NCBI GenBank assembly: GCA_020744425.1
Contig: JAGMUV010000015.1
Location: 682,001-746,000 of the forward strand
Direction of reading: 5' to 3'
Source: Dactylonectria macrodidyma
Lineage: Eukaryota; Ascomycota; Sordariomycetes; Hypocreales; Nectriaceae
Length of the DNA stretch: 64,000 nucleotides
The notes beneath the pieces are model-generated. The model made no database searches. It had not been told where the DNA came from and was given only the letters and a program-made list of their open reading frames with translations. This document shows, in pieces, positions 9,171 to 21,936 of this stretch (within the stretch, counting starts at the first letter, position 1; every line of letters begins with the position of its first letter). The translations under genes were made by a program, and so were the position numbers.

Positions 9171-12100
9171 TCATGTTCGTGGGCGACGAGGTTCATCGAT
9201 CACCAACTCAGCAGAGCTGCCGAGGAGGTCGACCTCATGATGTAAGGGGTCGACCCTACTGATCCCGTGGTGTCGTACGGTGCCGAAGCTGGCAGGTCGC
9301 TCCTCTCGACCGCCTTGGAGGTCAACTTGGGTAAATTCGCCGGGGAAATCCATCGAGGAGTTGGACGAGAGTCGCTTCTGAGACGCCGTGCGCTCAAACG
9401 GAAGCCGTGACGAGGCAGACAAGGTTGCGCGATGTCGACTGGAGGTATGGCTAACAGAATCAGAGTCCTTCACACGGCTTTCGAACGAGAGACTAGGCCC
9501 AGGCATGTTGAGGCTGAGCGTTGGTGCATGGCCTTGTTGTCGCTCGTGGCTGCCAGAAGCTCGTTTGGAGCTCTTACGCGGAATGTCCGGAAGATCCATA
9601 TCAGCAGCAACCTGGCGGAGGACGGCGTTGTGAGGATTCTTGGACAAAGCTCTGGTTGGTTGCCTTGGAATCCTCTCATCTTCATGGAAAGAGTGTTGCG
9701 TCCGCTCAGCAACGGGACTCTCAGGTTCGGAGTCTTGGGGGTCGCCATTGTCGTCGAGCAAATCTCCTTGCTGATGTCTTGGTGAGCGTCTGGGGGGGTC
9801 ATCATCGTCGTCGGAATCGATAGGGCCGTTCCGCAGCACACCCATGGCCACGGGAATTCCTTCAGGCGGGGACTCGCCGTGGGAAGCACCGTTCCTTGCC
9901 ATCATGGCAGGTGCCCTTGCGCTTCGCACGACTTCAAAGCCTTTGCTCTTCTCTTTCGTTTTGGCGCCAAACATGTTGCGTAGCCATCCTGATGCAGTGG
10001 CAACGGGCCCAAAGGGATCCGCGGGACCAGTACCCAGTCTTCTACCAGGGCCATCAGAGTTCAGGGCGGGACCGCGAACACCATAGTAAAAGTCGACTTC
10101 ACGGGTGGCGTAGTCGGGGCGGTTCGGAGGGAAGCTGAGTTGAGATTGTCCGCCGGGAGGAGCTGGGGTGGCACCACGGGAGATTTCTGCGCCCATATCG
10201 GCCGACTCAGCAGGAGTTCCAAGTCCAGCAGGGGTTCCGAGTCCAGCAGGGGTTCCGAGTCCAGTCTGGCTGAATCTCTTGCTGTCAGCGTTGACGGAGC
10301 CGAGCTGCAGATCCGAGTGTGGTGAGTCGTTCAGCGTCTCGCGGCGACGTCGCGGAGGTCGATAATACGGGCCTGGGACATCGGAAGCATCGGGAAGAGG
10401 TGCAGAGGGGTGATGGCGAGCAGCTGTGGGCGAAGGGAGGAAGGAAAATGTGCTCGCCTCGCCAGGAGTGTCTGGCATGTACGAGCTGCCACTGTCCATG
10501 TTACGCGGCATGCCAGAGTAGGCGTCGATGCTATCAAGCGCCGAGCTCTGCCGATGATGCGCAAGCATTCCACCCAAGCTCGCACCAGACTCGCTCCGCA
10601 CCCTTCCGCTTGGCATCGCGTACCCGGACTTGCCGCTATCATCAGCATCAAGCATCGCAGCAGTTGACAGTTGGCTGGCTCTCGAGGGACCAGTGCGATG
10701 CGTGACACGACGTGAAAGCTGTCGCATCCCGAAGATCTTGGACAACCCTCCTCGGGTCTGGCCCCGTACGTCATCTCCGCCCGCACCCAACATTCGCGCA
10801 ACGACCTCGACGATAGTCTGAAGGGCGCTGAGGAAGAAACCAAATATCAGGGCTACGGCGTGGATACCCAGAATGACATAACCAATCCATCCCTTCTGTC
10901 CCTCGGTGACGCCCAATGAGGGCAAAAAGGCAACCATCAACAAGATGGTGATGAGTCGCAGCGAGCAGAACATGGTGTGGTACGCGTTCATTGACGTCGC
11001 AGACTGAAACGGACGGAAGGCATGAATCGACAGAATCTGGATGACCTCGCAGATGGCGAGAAGCACCACCTGCGCGATGCCGCTTGGCTGAACTGCGCCA
11101 ATGGCGATGCCCCGAATAAAGGTAACCAGAACCGGAATAAGGGCGTAGGCGGCGGCCTCGTCGGAGTACGTGTTGTAAAGCGGTCCATATAGCAAAACAG
11201 TCGGCAGATCGTCGAAGAGAAATGACTTGGGCCGCGTCTTGATAATGAGCCAAAAGAGGTAGCAGGCAAACACGATCAAAAGAACGATAGTAACGACGGC
11301 GAGGGCGACGGTAGAGGCCGGGGAGTGACCTGCGACAACGAGTTGAAAGCACGAGAGAGCCACAATCGGTAGCAGGAAAAAGATGAAGACGATACGAACA
11401 ACGTTGCCAACAGAGAAGGGGATGTTCTTGGCGCGGAGGTCTTCCTCGGGGGTGTTCCTGATTATGCGGTATAGCCACTGGATCAGAAACCCGGCTTGAA
11501 TGAGGACAGTAACCCCGGCAATGCAGACGCACAGCCAAATCATCGTACCAGCCCAGATGTCTTCAACTTCGGCCATACCGACCAGCTGACCAACCTGTTG
11601 CAGTCCGTACGTGCCATTGGTGACATAGACGCCATCAACGACGCTCTGCCACGACGGGGCTCCGGCAACAAAGCTCTCATTGAACATGAGGGTTGACCAT
11701 GCCATTTGACTGACGATAGGTTGATAGAAGCCCGGATATTCGAGAGTGAGCCCACCTGTCAAGGCGACAAATTGGATGTACTGCAAACAATCGCCAAAGC
11801 CGGGAGTAACCAAGCGGAGGAGGTCCGCATCACGACCGTAGTTCGAAGTCCAATGAAAGATATCGGCCGAACCCCAGGGGCTATAAATGGCGGAGAGGAG
11901 AATGGCAAAGCCGGTGAACAGTAAAATGACGAGTGGCAGAACCCTGAGTGGAGCCGTGAGGCCGCGTAGGTCTGGTGTGATGATTGCGGAGATGCATCCA
12001 ATGTCCGTTGCAGCCGTGTCGCCATAAATGATGAGGAAGTTGGCGTCAATGGAGGCGAAGGCGTAGGATGAGAACAAATCATAAGAAATATTAACCGAGG

Positions 12101-12723
12101 GTAGCTCGTATGGAATTGACCTGTTTTAAGCCAAGCATCAGTTATCACTCCTTCATCTATTCGCTTACCACGGATCTTAGCATCGTGTGAGGGGGGAAAC
12201 CATACATGTTCGTAGTATCAAAGATAGGCGACAATGGGCACGAGGCGTTTACCAACCCTTCAGTGCAAAAGTTCAGGGGGTCTCTAAATGGCTCATATGA
12301 CAGAAAGTTCAAGCTGCGGATGAGCGTCGTCGCCTTGGCATTATCAGTGTTGAGGTTGGCGCTTTGTATGATTTTGCCAACCGTCTCATTGTTGTCGGTC
12401 CAATACGGGTCCCCTGCTGCTGGTGGGTCAAAGGACTTATCCTGAGAGCCTGTTACGTTCCCCCAAAGAATAACCTGGAGCCTATGGTTCTCGTTTTGGG
12501 TGTCAAAGACGGCATCGATTTCTAATGGAAGAAATTGTAGGGGATGGTTTTCACTGCGTCGATAGGATTCGTCGAGGCAGTTCTGGATTGGGAGTCGGAC
12601 GGCAGCGGCGGGGGAGATGGCGAGTACAGTGAGGAAAACGACAAGCAGGATATTCGTGGACATTCGTGATACGGTAGATAATCGAGAGCGCCATGCCCTT
12701 TGTCTAGCACTGGTGCCCGCCAT
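9171..12723 (-). CDS. TRP-like / FLC family integral membrane protein (ML-like + TRP domain)
   Basis: Two exons: 12723-12206 and 12120-9171, joined across an 85-nt intron (GTATGG..CAG, phase 2), giving 1155 aa. Starting at MAGTSARQ (12723), a hydrophobic signal segment follows at MSTNILLVVFLTVLAISPAA; ATGs at 12663 and 12960 are alternatives. The N-terminal ~170 lumenal residues match the ML-like domain (CPLSPIFDTTNM, then YDLFSSYAFASIDA). Eight or nine membrane spans follow, for example RVLPLVILLFTGFAILLSAI and VVRIVFIFFLLPIVALSCF. The last ~500 residues are cytosolic, Ser/Pro-rich and disordered, with GLGTPA repeats. Known members (yeast FLC1-3, fission yeast Pkd2) act in FAD transport into the ER, calcium handling and wall integrity. 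The exact role here is not decided by sequence. Confidence 0.85.
10203..10262 (-). repeat. Minisatellite encoding GLGTPA repeats
   Basis: An 18-bp unit is repeated about three times in frame inside the cytosolic tail of the FLC-family protein and encodes GLGTPA-GLGTPA-GLGTPA. Because the unit is a multiple of three, copy number could vary between strains without a frameshift. Confidence 0.85.
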
Positions 12724-15700
12724 GATCGAAGGCGGACGGCGCTGGGGAGGCGCAAGCATGGGAAACGAACGAGAATCTACGGTAGTAGTGAGTGTCGTTG
12801 GCACAGAGCCGGACGGTTTAGAGATCGACGGTTGTGTAGCATGTCGCCTTGTCGGCTGGCGGAGACGGGGTTGGTAATCGTGATGTTGGTGATGCTCGTG
12901 GGGGAGGTGATGATAAAAGTGGTGGTCGAGTGGGCGCGCACCACCAGCGCAGGGACGCATGTTTCGACGGGGATCCAAGGCTAGAAAAAAAGAAGAAAAA
13001 TAAAGTGTTTGGGGGCTGACGAAGCCGAAGCTGCAGATGTGGAAAAGAAGACCGCCTTTGCGTGGGTTGCGTCGGAGGAGAGAGCTCGGGGAGAGGCGGG
13101 TGGGCGGAAGGATTCAGGCGGCGGGCATCTTGCTGGAGCACGTTTACAGCCGCTGGGAGGGATGGCAGCAAGCGAGTGGACGTCGGAATCGCGAGAGGTC
13201 AACGGCCGAGAGGTAAGAGGCGAAGGCGGGATGGCGACAGCTTCGGAGAGCGGGCAGTCGCAAGAAGTCGGGGTAGGGGTTAGGGGGTAGGGGGAGGGGG
13301 ACGGAAAGAAGGACAAGAAGGCGTGAAGCAAAAGAGGAGGATAGGAAGAGGAAAAAGTACGATAGAGCGCGGATGAGAAAAGAGGAGAGGGAAGGTGACA
13401 AAAACGAGAGTCGAGATACGAAATCAGAACAGACCCCAGTCATCCAGAGTGGGTGTGGGAGTGCGCGAGTGGGTTGCTTAAGGCGTGTGTGAGGAGAGTG
13501 TGTGTGCCTTGATTCCTTGGGCCTGGATAAGGTAAGGAGGGCCATACGAAAGAAGCAGTAAGCAGCAATGACGGGACGGGACCGACGAGCATCTGGCCCA
13601 ACTTCAAGGTTCCAGGGAACCGATAGGTACCCACTGGTGGATCTGACGACCTAAGTACGGGCGGTGGCTTCGTCGCTGTCGCTGCCGTTCTTGCTGGGCT
13701 TGCACTGCCTGGAAGCCTAGAAGCCCGCCTAAAAAAAACCCGCCCATCCCATCCATCACCCCCCAAGGGCCCGGCAGAGCGTCTCCCAGCGTTCCAGGGG
13801 ACCCTTTTCCCCACCAGACCGCGCTGGATTAATAACCCCCGGCGACGCCAGCAAGCGCAGAAACGAACCTGGGTGCTCATTAATTACTGGTACTCCCCCC
13901 CTCCCCCCCAAGCTTAGCGGCCCTGTCGGTGGTCGTCGAGCTGCTGCGCCCATCGAGCTGTCCTCTCCTCCTCAAACCCGTGTGGCCCTTCCTAGGACAA
14001 AAAACAAACCACCCCTTGTTGGGCTCGAGCTTGGCTGGGTCGGTCCTGGGGGCAAAACTGGGCGCGGTTTACGGGATTGCGGCTTGCCTGCGACCCGCGA
14101 ATTGTGGCTGAAGGCCGACCGCCCAGGCGCTAGGCAAGGTACCCAACCGACGCCTTTCCTTGGTCCTGACTCTCGTACCCATGCCCATGTCTTAGGTTGC
14201 TTGTTCCTGGGCGCAGGAAAAATCCTTGGGTAACATGTTTTTATGCTCTCGAATTTTTGCATTTTGGATTAATTTTTGTTTATTTTCAGCCGTAGTTCTT
14301 TTTCGATCTCGGCCCCTGTCACTTTGTTTCCCCCCGTCCCAGCCTCAAACCCTTTCTCCCCTCCAAACCTGGTGCAAAGGGAGTAGCCCGCGGATCGGTA
14401 TGCATCTCGTAAGAACTAAGGTAAGGGAGGCAGCGGGCTTGAAGAATGCCCGACGCCGGCAGTCGCAGGTGTTCCTGAATGGGCTGCAAGAGACCGTGAC
14501 AGGATACCAGAAAGAGACGTTTCTGCAATTGTCCCTATACGACACCAACATGAGAGTGCTGGAAACCCGGAGAGATGCTGATGTTTCTGAGAGCATTGGA
14601 GGGACTAACACTGCCTGGCACCTGTACGTCATGGCGCCAGGCGTGGAGACCACCCCCCTGTTCGGACGTCTGGGCGTGCGTACCTGGACGGGCAAGCACC
14701 GAGGGAACAATGGGCATCTGTCTCCCCGTTCTTACGAGATGATCGCCATACAGGAGGTTATACTGGGGGTTGGTGGTGTATTTCGGGAGCATGATCCCAC
14801 GGTTCAACACGGAACAAACAGAAAATCGGCAAGGAGCCGGTCGCTTTATCCCCCAGCGTTCCCGAATCGCTCTCATCTCAGCGTCAGCCACAGCCGCACA
14901 CCACCTACCAGCACGCTGGGGGACTTGGGGACTCTGCAAATATTGGCTCCGCTTCCTCGTACTGCCGCATCGTCATCATCGACGCGTCCATCCGTCATCC
15001 GCCGTCGTTCTTTCGTCCTGTCTTTCATTTGTTTTCTCTCTCAACGGCCGGCCAACGGGTGAATCTTTACGACTACGTAGACTGCCTCGTTGCGTTGGTT
15101 AAATTACAGCACTCCTGAATTGCGGCTGTGCAGTGTTGGTTATTGGTATAAAATGCGCCCGCCCCGTGGCCGTTATCCATCAGAGATGAGATGGCTGACA
15201 ATAATAAATCACCAGCTTCACAGCACGTATACATCGCCCGTGCTCCTTCCTCAGCCCATCCATCCCACTCAATACACCAAAAACTGCCTACAGCATACCA
15301 CATCCAACAAGACCACATTATGGTTCCCCACAGTCCACCAACAAGAGCCCCAAAGGCGTGGCGGATCACGCAAGGGCAAGTTAGGTGATCCATCACCAAA
15401 CAAGTGAAGTGATGGGCGAGCCAACGCACGCACGCTGCAGAACAACCTCAGAAGAGACGAGGCCAGGGAAAAAAAACCGTTCAAAAAACAACCAGCACAT
15501 GGCGGCGGGTTGTGTCTTGGCGTCCCAGAAACAGGCCTTGAAGGGCCACACTTACACCCCCTCCACCCATTCACTAGTCGCACCGTGACCCCTGCAGCAA
15601 ACGGCTTAGCCTCGAGTGACGGGACAACTCTACGGGACAACTCTACGAGACCGGTCTCTCCAGTAATTTATGGGCTAGGCGGCTATTTTCAGAACAAAAA

Positions 15701-17045
15701 CCCCATCCTGCCAGCGCCCACTTGGTGTTGGTGCCCACTCTTGCTCATCCCGTCTCGCGACTCGCCTCAAAACAACCCTTGCGCATCCAGCTGGACGCAG
15801 CAGTACGGGCTTCTTCCCCCCTTAAATTCCCACCTCACCTCAGACCCGGTGAAATCTAGATGGATTTGTGAATGATCCGACATCCTACTTATGCTGGGTT
15901 TCGTTTTCAAAGGAATGTCCGACCCAAGTCATCTTATGAAGTCATGGTTCTCCATCTTCCCCCAGATGCCAGTGTGGACTGTGTGCTGTGCATCTCTCTG
16001 CCAACCCGACTCGGTTGCTATTCCCGTTCCTCCCACCTCTCTCGTCTCTGGCCGTCTCGCCTCTCCTTCCTCGTCATCGTACATAAATACGGATGCCATC
16101 AGCTCACTGCCACATTCACCCAACCCTAAGAAGTCTTTAACCGTCTCAACACTGATGCATCCCTTCCATCCATCCACCCACCCGCTCAACCACTACTCAC
16201 CCCATCCATCCATCTCATCCATCCATCATGTCATAAAACCCCCGATCCACGATTTTAGAACCAACCACAATGTCTCACTCCCCACACATCGTTGACGCCT
16301 CTGGCTCAAGCACAGCCACGCTCCATTCCCCTTCCATTTCCACGCGTTTGCTCCCGCCCACCATGTAGGTATGCTAGTATGCGAAGTGCAAAATGCAAAA
16401 CAGTTATCAAAAGCCTGCCCTGCACATGTTCATCGACACTACAATTTTAGAAACGCCCGTCATTTCTGATGAATGTTACCTACCGCTTACTACGTACCTG
16501 TTACCGAAGTCCCAAGTCTACTCTGCCCGGAACTTATCACGCACGGCCTTGTCGGCACACCCTCCTGCGACAACATCATCGGCCCGCCGTTAGTGAGCTT
16601 CATGTTCAGGACTTGCTGCACCTCGTACCCATCAGCCCTTCAGCTCTCCCACCATCGGCTCTCCAACCCTCTTAGTAACCCTATTAGCTCCAACACTTTC
16701 AGCTGCTCATGACCCTATTTTTTTTTTGGCTCTCCACCGGCCCTTGCCCCACGCCTCCTCCATTGGCCATCCCCATGTTTCTTGGCTCGGCTCCCGGCAA
16801 TCTGAACACTAACTACTTCAAGCTTGTATGTACGCGATGGAATCATGTTCACCAATGACTACCTTGTAGGTCTATGTAACTCTTGACCCACACTAACAGC
16901 TTGTACTTCTCACCTTCGTCCCGCAAACAAATTCCTGTAGACTCCAATTCCTTCACATTGGCGGCTGGATTATCAGCAGAGATGACAACCATATCGTCAG
17001 GAAACTCCACATGGTTTCTCGCTCCCAAGACAGGTAGAAAACACA
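12724..17045. other. 4.3 kb without a supported gene
   Basis: The first ~1.2 kb, read on the minus strand, is C/T-rich and fits a long leader of the FLC-family gene. It includes a G-rich motif on the plus strand (13270-13300). Further on are a CATC/CCAC simple-repeat stretch near 16160-16230, a T9 run near 16720, and a few long but featureless open frames. The longest runs from an ATG at 14235 to 15062 on the plus strand and has no recognisable domain. Confidence 0.5.
13270..13300 (+). other. Potential G-quadruplex (five G-runs)
   Basis: Five runs of 4-5 G separated by 1-3 nt loops (13270-73, 13276-79, 13283-87, 13290-94, 13296-300). It contains GGTTAGGGGG, resembling telomeric repeat units but not a tandem array. 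It lies about 550 bp upstream of the FLC-family start, with the G-rich strand being the template strand of that gene. Confidence 0.75.
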
Positions 17046-20000
17046 TCATGCCTTTCCCTTACCCCTTACACCGGACTGCAGCGTGTATTCCACATCCGTG
17101 GCGTCCTCGCCTCCCAACCACAAGCTCACCGCTTTCTTCAACCCGCTTTCCACCACCCGGACCTCTTCCATGTCTCTGAACTGCAATGGCGAGTCATCAT
17201 TCCACGCTTGGAAGTCTCGCCCCAAGGCGATGTACCCCCTAATCGACTGTTTCAATCGACCAAGTTCCAACCCAACCCTAAGTGACAACTGTCGGGTTTC
17301 ATCGTTGAATGCCGTTCTCTCTAAAGGTAGCAATTCCGAATTCAGCCTCTTGCGTCGTCCACTTGGAGACATTGGGCTTATTCGGCTAATGTAGTAGCGT
17401 CGAGGGTCTCGATCTCCTCGAGTAGGTGTTTCGTTTCTTGATCGAGTTCGACACTGTTTGACGACCCGATCTCGATCCAACGGCGTATCGCAACTCTGTG
17501 CCAGAATCGAGCCATCATTAGGTCCTTGCGTTCCACTTCGGCTGCTTTGGCACGACCTCTCGCTAGGTGGCGCAGGCGTCCTCATCAGAAGAATTTGAGA
17601 CATGCGAGGCCACTGTCCGACATGCTGTTCATTAGTCTTCCCCCCCGTAGATTGAGAGAAGCTTGCGCGTTGAGATGCTGCTTGGAAGAAGACGTCCTGT
17701 TGATCAAAGCTCAACGATGGACTACTTCGGCATGAAGACCCCTAGGCTTCCTGGTCCTGAAGATTAGTACCGCTCTGCATTGTGTGCTTCAAATTCGGGT
17801 TCAAGGCCTCGTGGCTTGATATCAAGCCTCCTCCGCCCATCAATATTCTTCTGTCCCTTGGTCCAGTTGTGTCACACCCGCTGTCTTGCCCACTCGAGGA
17901 GCCGCTCACAAACGGGATCATGGTTTGTCTTCTGCCATCACCCGCAACAGCACTTTCTGTTTGCCTTGACACCCTTTGGGATGGGGTTTGAAATCTTGGC
18001 AAGACTCGGTTGTTTCGAACGGCGGCAGACTGTCGAGTGTTGAAAATTTGCCCCGGTGATAGTGTACCTGGCGATGGCGGTGTCTGTAAAGCAGTGGATT
18101 CTTCAACGAGCGACATATCAAGTAGACCCCGAACTCTTCCTTGTCCTCGAATGAAGGATCCAGGTGGGGTTCTTGAGGAAAGCAAAGTGTGTCCGTGATG
18201 TCCATTTGCGGCTGTTAACCCCTGCCCGGTAGCCACATGAGTCCTCCGTTCAGTTAAGCCAAGGAGGCCATCGCGAGGAGCAATATGGTGTGGCGGAATG
18301 GCCGGTTCTGGGCTGGATATGTCAGGTGTGACCTCGCTTCCTGCTTCCTCTTCATCATCTACCCTAAGGGTATTCAACATAGAATCCCTGAGTTCTCCCA
18401 ACGGCTGACGTCCAATCTCTTGCCGCTTCGAAGTCTCAAATATAGTAGGCTCCCCCTGGGTGTGCAGTGTTCCGAACGTGGCAGTTTCATCGGATGCAAT
18501 CTCGATTGGTTGATCTCTGTTCGACTGAAAATACCGGCCAATGCCCTTCAATTGACGAGCTGGGGCTGAATCATTTTGTTTGCGACTAGATCGCTCTTGG
18601 TTGGCTGTCTGCGAGGTCGTGCGACGTGGCGCAACCTCTACGGAGACCATTTCAGTCGTGCAGCCCTCATCGCTGGTGTTGCTTGCCGTGCGAGCCAGGT
18701 TGACCTTGCTTACCATCCGCATCAAAACGGAGACTGTGTTGTGACTGCCTGCGGCATCTAGTCTCTTGTCTTCGTCTTGCGCGTGCGCATGTGCCCGTTG
18801 ATATCCTAGCTCCATCGCACTCTGGTCTTGATTACAGCTTGCGACAGCTGCTTTGTCACGTTGAGCTTCACTGAGAGCTTCAAGAAGCTCAACGTCGTCT
18901 ATCGGGGAACCCGCAACATCGACAGTTGGTGAGTCAATATCGGTTAAAGCTGCTTTTGCCCGAGGGTCCTTCTCCCACTCACTGGACTGACCACTCGCAG
19001 GTGGTGTCCATGCGTTGAAACCATCGTCCCGGGAAACCAAACCGGTCCTCATTCGGGCCTCGCCGGGCGATTCTCTTGACTTATAGACTTGGTCGCATAA
19101 TGCTTCAAAGCTGTTCAGCAGCATGCGCTCTTCTTTCATGATAACTTCATCTTTCAGAGGTGACACGTTGGGATCGTAAGACCCAGGCTGACAGCTGATG
19201 CTGAGTTGCAAGAAAGGGTTGGGCATTGATGATTTCGTTGAATCACCAAGCCTCAATGCCGCCATGAGTTGTGTTCTGAAGGCCGAGACAATCTTTTTTC
19301 CTAATCCCCTGGAGGACACAATCGGCCTAGAGTCTAGCGAGATAAAAGAGCCCTTGTCTTTGATTGCTCCCGGGTGAGCGTCGGGTTTCGGAATGAAGGC
19401 AGTGAGAGTGCCCCATGTCGACCCTACAGTAGAATCAGCGGTTCTCGTACGCAGCGGGGTGGTGACTTTGACACATTGAGCGACGAGGGCACGGCCAAAG
19501 ATTTGCGTCACAGCTTCACGGGTGTTTGGCGAGGAGCAGGGTGAGTATGACCATGTTTGTTTAGAATCGCCAGGTACTTTGAGAGAGAGCTTCAGGTGCG
19601 GAAGAGCCAAAGCGTATGTCTCGAGGAGCCTTCGAATTTCTAACAGCGTTTTTCGGCTCTCCTTTAATGCTGTTTGTCTTCGGACAGGGATATTGTCGAA
19701 AAGCTTCAAGGCATGAACGGTTGTTCCAACTGGCGCAGACCACGGTTGCTTCCTTTCAACGCCGCCACCACCAGATCTTAATACGACCAATGAGGCCACC
19801 GGATCTCGGGCGGTTCTTGTGATGATCTTGACGGTGGACAGAGAGTTGACACTGGCAAGGGCTTCACCACGGAAACCCAGTGTTTGGCCACCCTTCGTCT
19901 CCAACTCTTCGTAAGTGCGAAGCTTGCTTGTGTGTGCTCGGCGGCCGAGGAAGTCGAAATCTTCAAGCTGTATGCCTTGACCATTGTCTCGGACTTGGAT

Positions 20001-20159
20001 CCTGTCGACCGTATTCGGCGCGATGTTGACGTCAATAGAACTTGCACCAGCATCTATCCCGTTGTCGACTAGTTCTTTAACGAGGGAAACTGGGTTCGTG
20101 ATGACCACGGAGGAGCCGAGGAGGCGCGTTGTGGATGGTGGCAAGACACATATCACCAT
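17046..20159 (-). CDS. MutL-family DNA mismatch repair protein (PMS1/MLH2-like)
   Basis: From ATG 20159 the frame is open to a TAG at 17744-17742 (805 aa). The GHKL ATPase core is intact: VKELVDNGIDAGA (general base E29, N33), DNGQGI (58-63), TLGFRGEALASV, and GTTVHALKLFDNIPVRR. The branch resembles human PMS1 / yeast MLH2 rather than PMS2-type endonucleases: no DQHAxxE(x)4E endonuclease motif is visible. After the TAG the same frame stays open for 232 more codons. A 93-nt intron at 17770-17678 (donor GTACTA, acceptor CTTCCAAGCAG) would remove the stop and keep the frame, giving exons 20159-17771 and 17677-17046 (3021 nt, 1006 aa). The downstream piece ends in a plausible folded segment (ETRQLSLRVGLELGRLKQSI, then VEYTLQSGVRGK). 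I favour the spliced model; the alternative is termination at 17742. Known partner of such proteins is MLH1. Confidence 0.78.
17678..17770 (-). other. Probable intron removing an in-frame TAG in the MutL gene
   Basis: 93 nt, divisible by three. The acceptor is strong (polypyrimidine then AAGCAG); the donor GTACTA is weaker than the usual GTANGT. Removing it joins ...KHTMQS to ASQRASFSQS in the same frame. Inferred only; no transcript evidence. Confidence 0.5.
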
Positions 20160-20829
20160 GTCGAGAAGAAGAAATTGAATACAGGTTGGAGGGAGATGAT
20201 ATCATGGAATTAAGAAGGCAATCGAAATCGCGAGATTTGTCGAGATAGATGCTGATCCGGGAGATAATCGTGGATCCCATGTTACTCGGACAACATGTTC
20301 TAAAGTTTGTGAGGATGTGAAGGGAGTATGGGGTAGGCACTGGAACACAGTTTTCCCCGTCCTCAGTGAAAAAAATCACATCGCCGCTTCTAGTCGCCTT
20401 GTCTGCCTGAAACCACTGAAAATGTACGTTCGGAAAGATGAAGAACAGGTCAAGTCGTTCCTGCCACTTCGACCATTTGCGACCGGTGTTAGTTGGCGGT
20501 ACGTACTCTGCCAGGCACCTTCCCGCCCGGGGCGGGTAGGAGCCTGGAACCTAAAGGATGGAAGGTACGGGCAGTTCCTGCATCACAGCTGTGACGTGGT
20601 GTGCCGACCCCGCTAAATACGGCATCAAAAGCTGCTGCGTCTTTCCAAGTTGCGTTTCGAAGCCCCGCACCACGCCCTCCCTCCCCCAAGGCAACCCCTA
20701 AAGCCTTTCTCATCCCACCATCTGCATCATCACCACCGACGACGCAAACCCTCTCGCACAAAAGCTCGCAGGACTCATCTCTTCCAATTGCCCCTCCTCT
20801 CGACACCCCTAAACCCGCACATCACAACA
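20160..20829. other. Bidirectional promoter region MutL gene / RIB4
   Basis: 670 bp between divergent starts. The 200 bp before RIB4 are C/A-rich leader sequence. No clear TATA box. No other gene supported. Confidence 0.6.
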
Positions 20830-21519
<690 letters not shown>

Positions 21520-21936
21520 GCAACCGAATCCTAGATACCTGGTACATCAGCATAAAGTAGCTGGTATTGGAGTTTTGAATCATAGGTGAATGAATGGGCT
21601 TGTATAGGATAGACGAATCAGGCTCAAATAAAAGAAATATAAATCAACACGTTATACATCTGAGAGTGTCAAGTTTCATGACCCCCTAATTATTCAATTA
21701 CCGGCATAGAGATTTATCTATCATGCACCAGACGCGAATCCCAGAGAGCCGGTGCCCATCACTTGTTTCCCTGCAGACGCCCAAACGTAACACCATGGTT
21801 CTAGAATATACAAAAATGTATCGGGCTTGCAGTTACCGCAGTTAGCTGTCCAGTCCCGCATATTTTCGAGATGTCAAATAGGGCGTTTGGAATCCAATCT
21901 CTTCCCTGATAATATCTTTATGAGATGGCACCTGAA
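21520..21936. other. Intergenic region between convergent RIB4 and Gln/Met-rich gene
   Basis: 417 bp, more A/T-rich than its surroundings, holding both 3' ends (for example AATAAAAG near 21627 for RIB4). No gene seen. Confidence 0.55.

Noticed and set aside
9171..12157. Alternative splice donor GTAAGC in the FLC gene (about 12165)
   Set aside because: Joining it to the CAG acceptor breaks the frame; the GTATGG donor at 12205 keeps the frame and restores the expected ML-domain sequence.
13270..13300. Telomere or subtelomere
   Set aside because: Only one TTAGGGG-like unit within a G-rich run; flanks are normal genes on both sides.
13144..13545. 133-codon minus-strand open frame upstream of the FLC gene
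   Set aside because: Leu/Ser/Pro-rich translation of a pyrimidine-rich leader, no domain.
14235..15062. Plus-strand open frame of about 275 codons
   Set aside because: No recognisable domain or splice-linked exons; sequence looks like random translation of leader or intergenic DNA.
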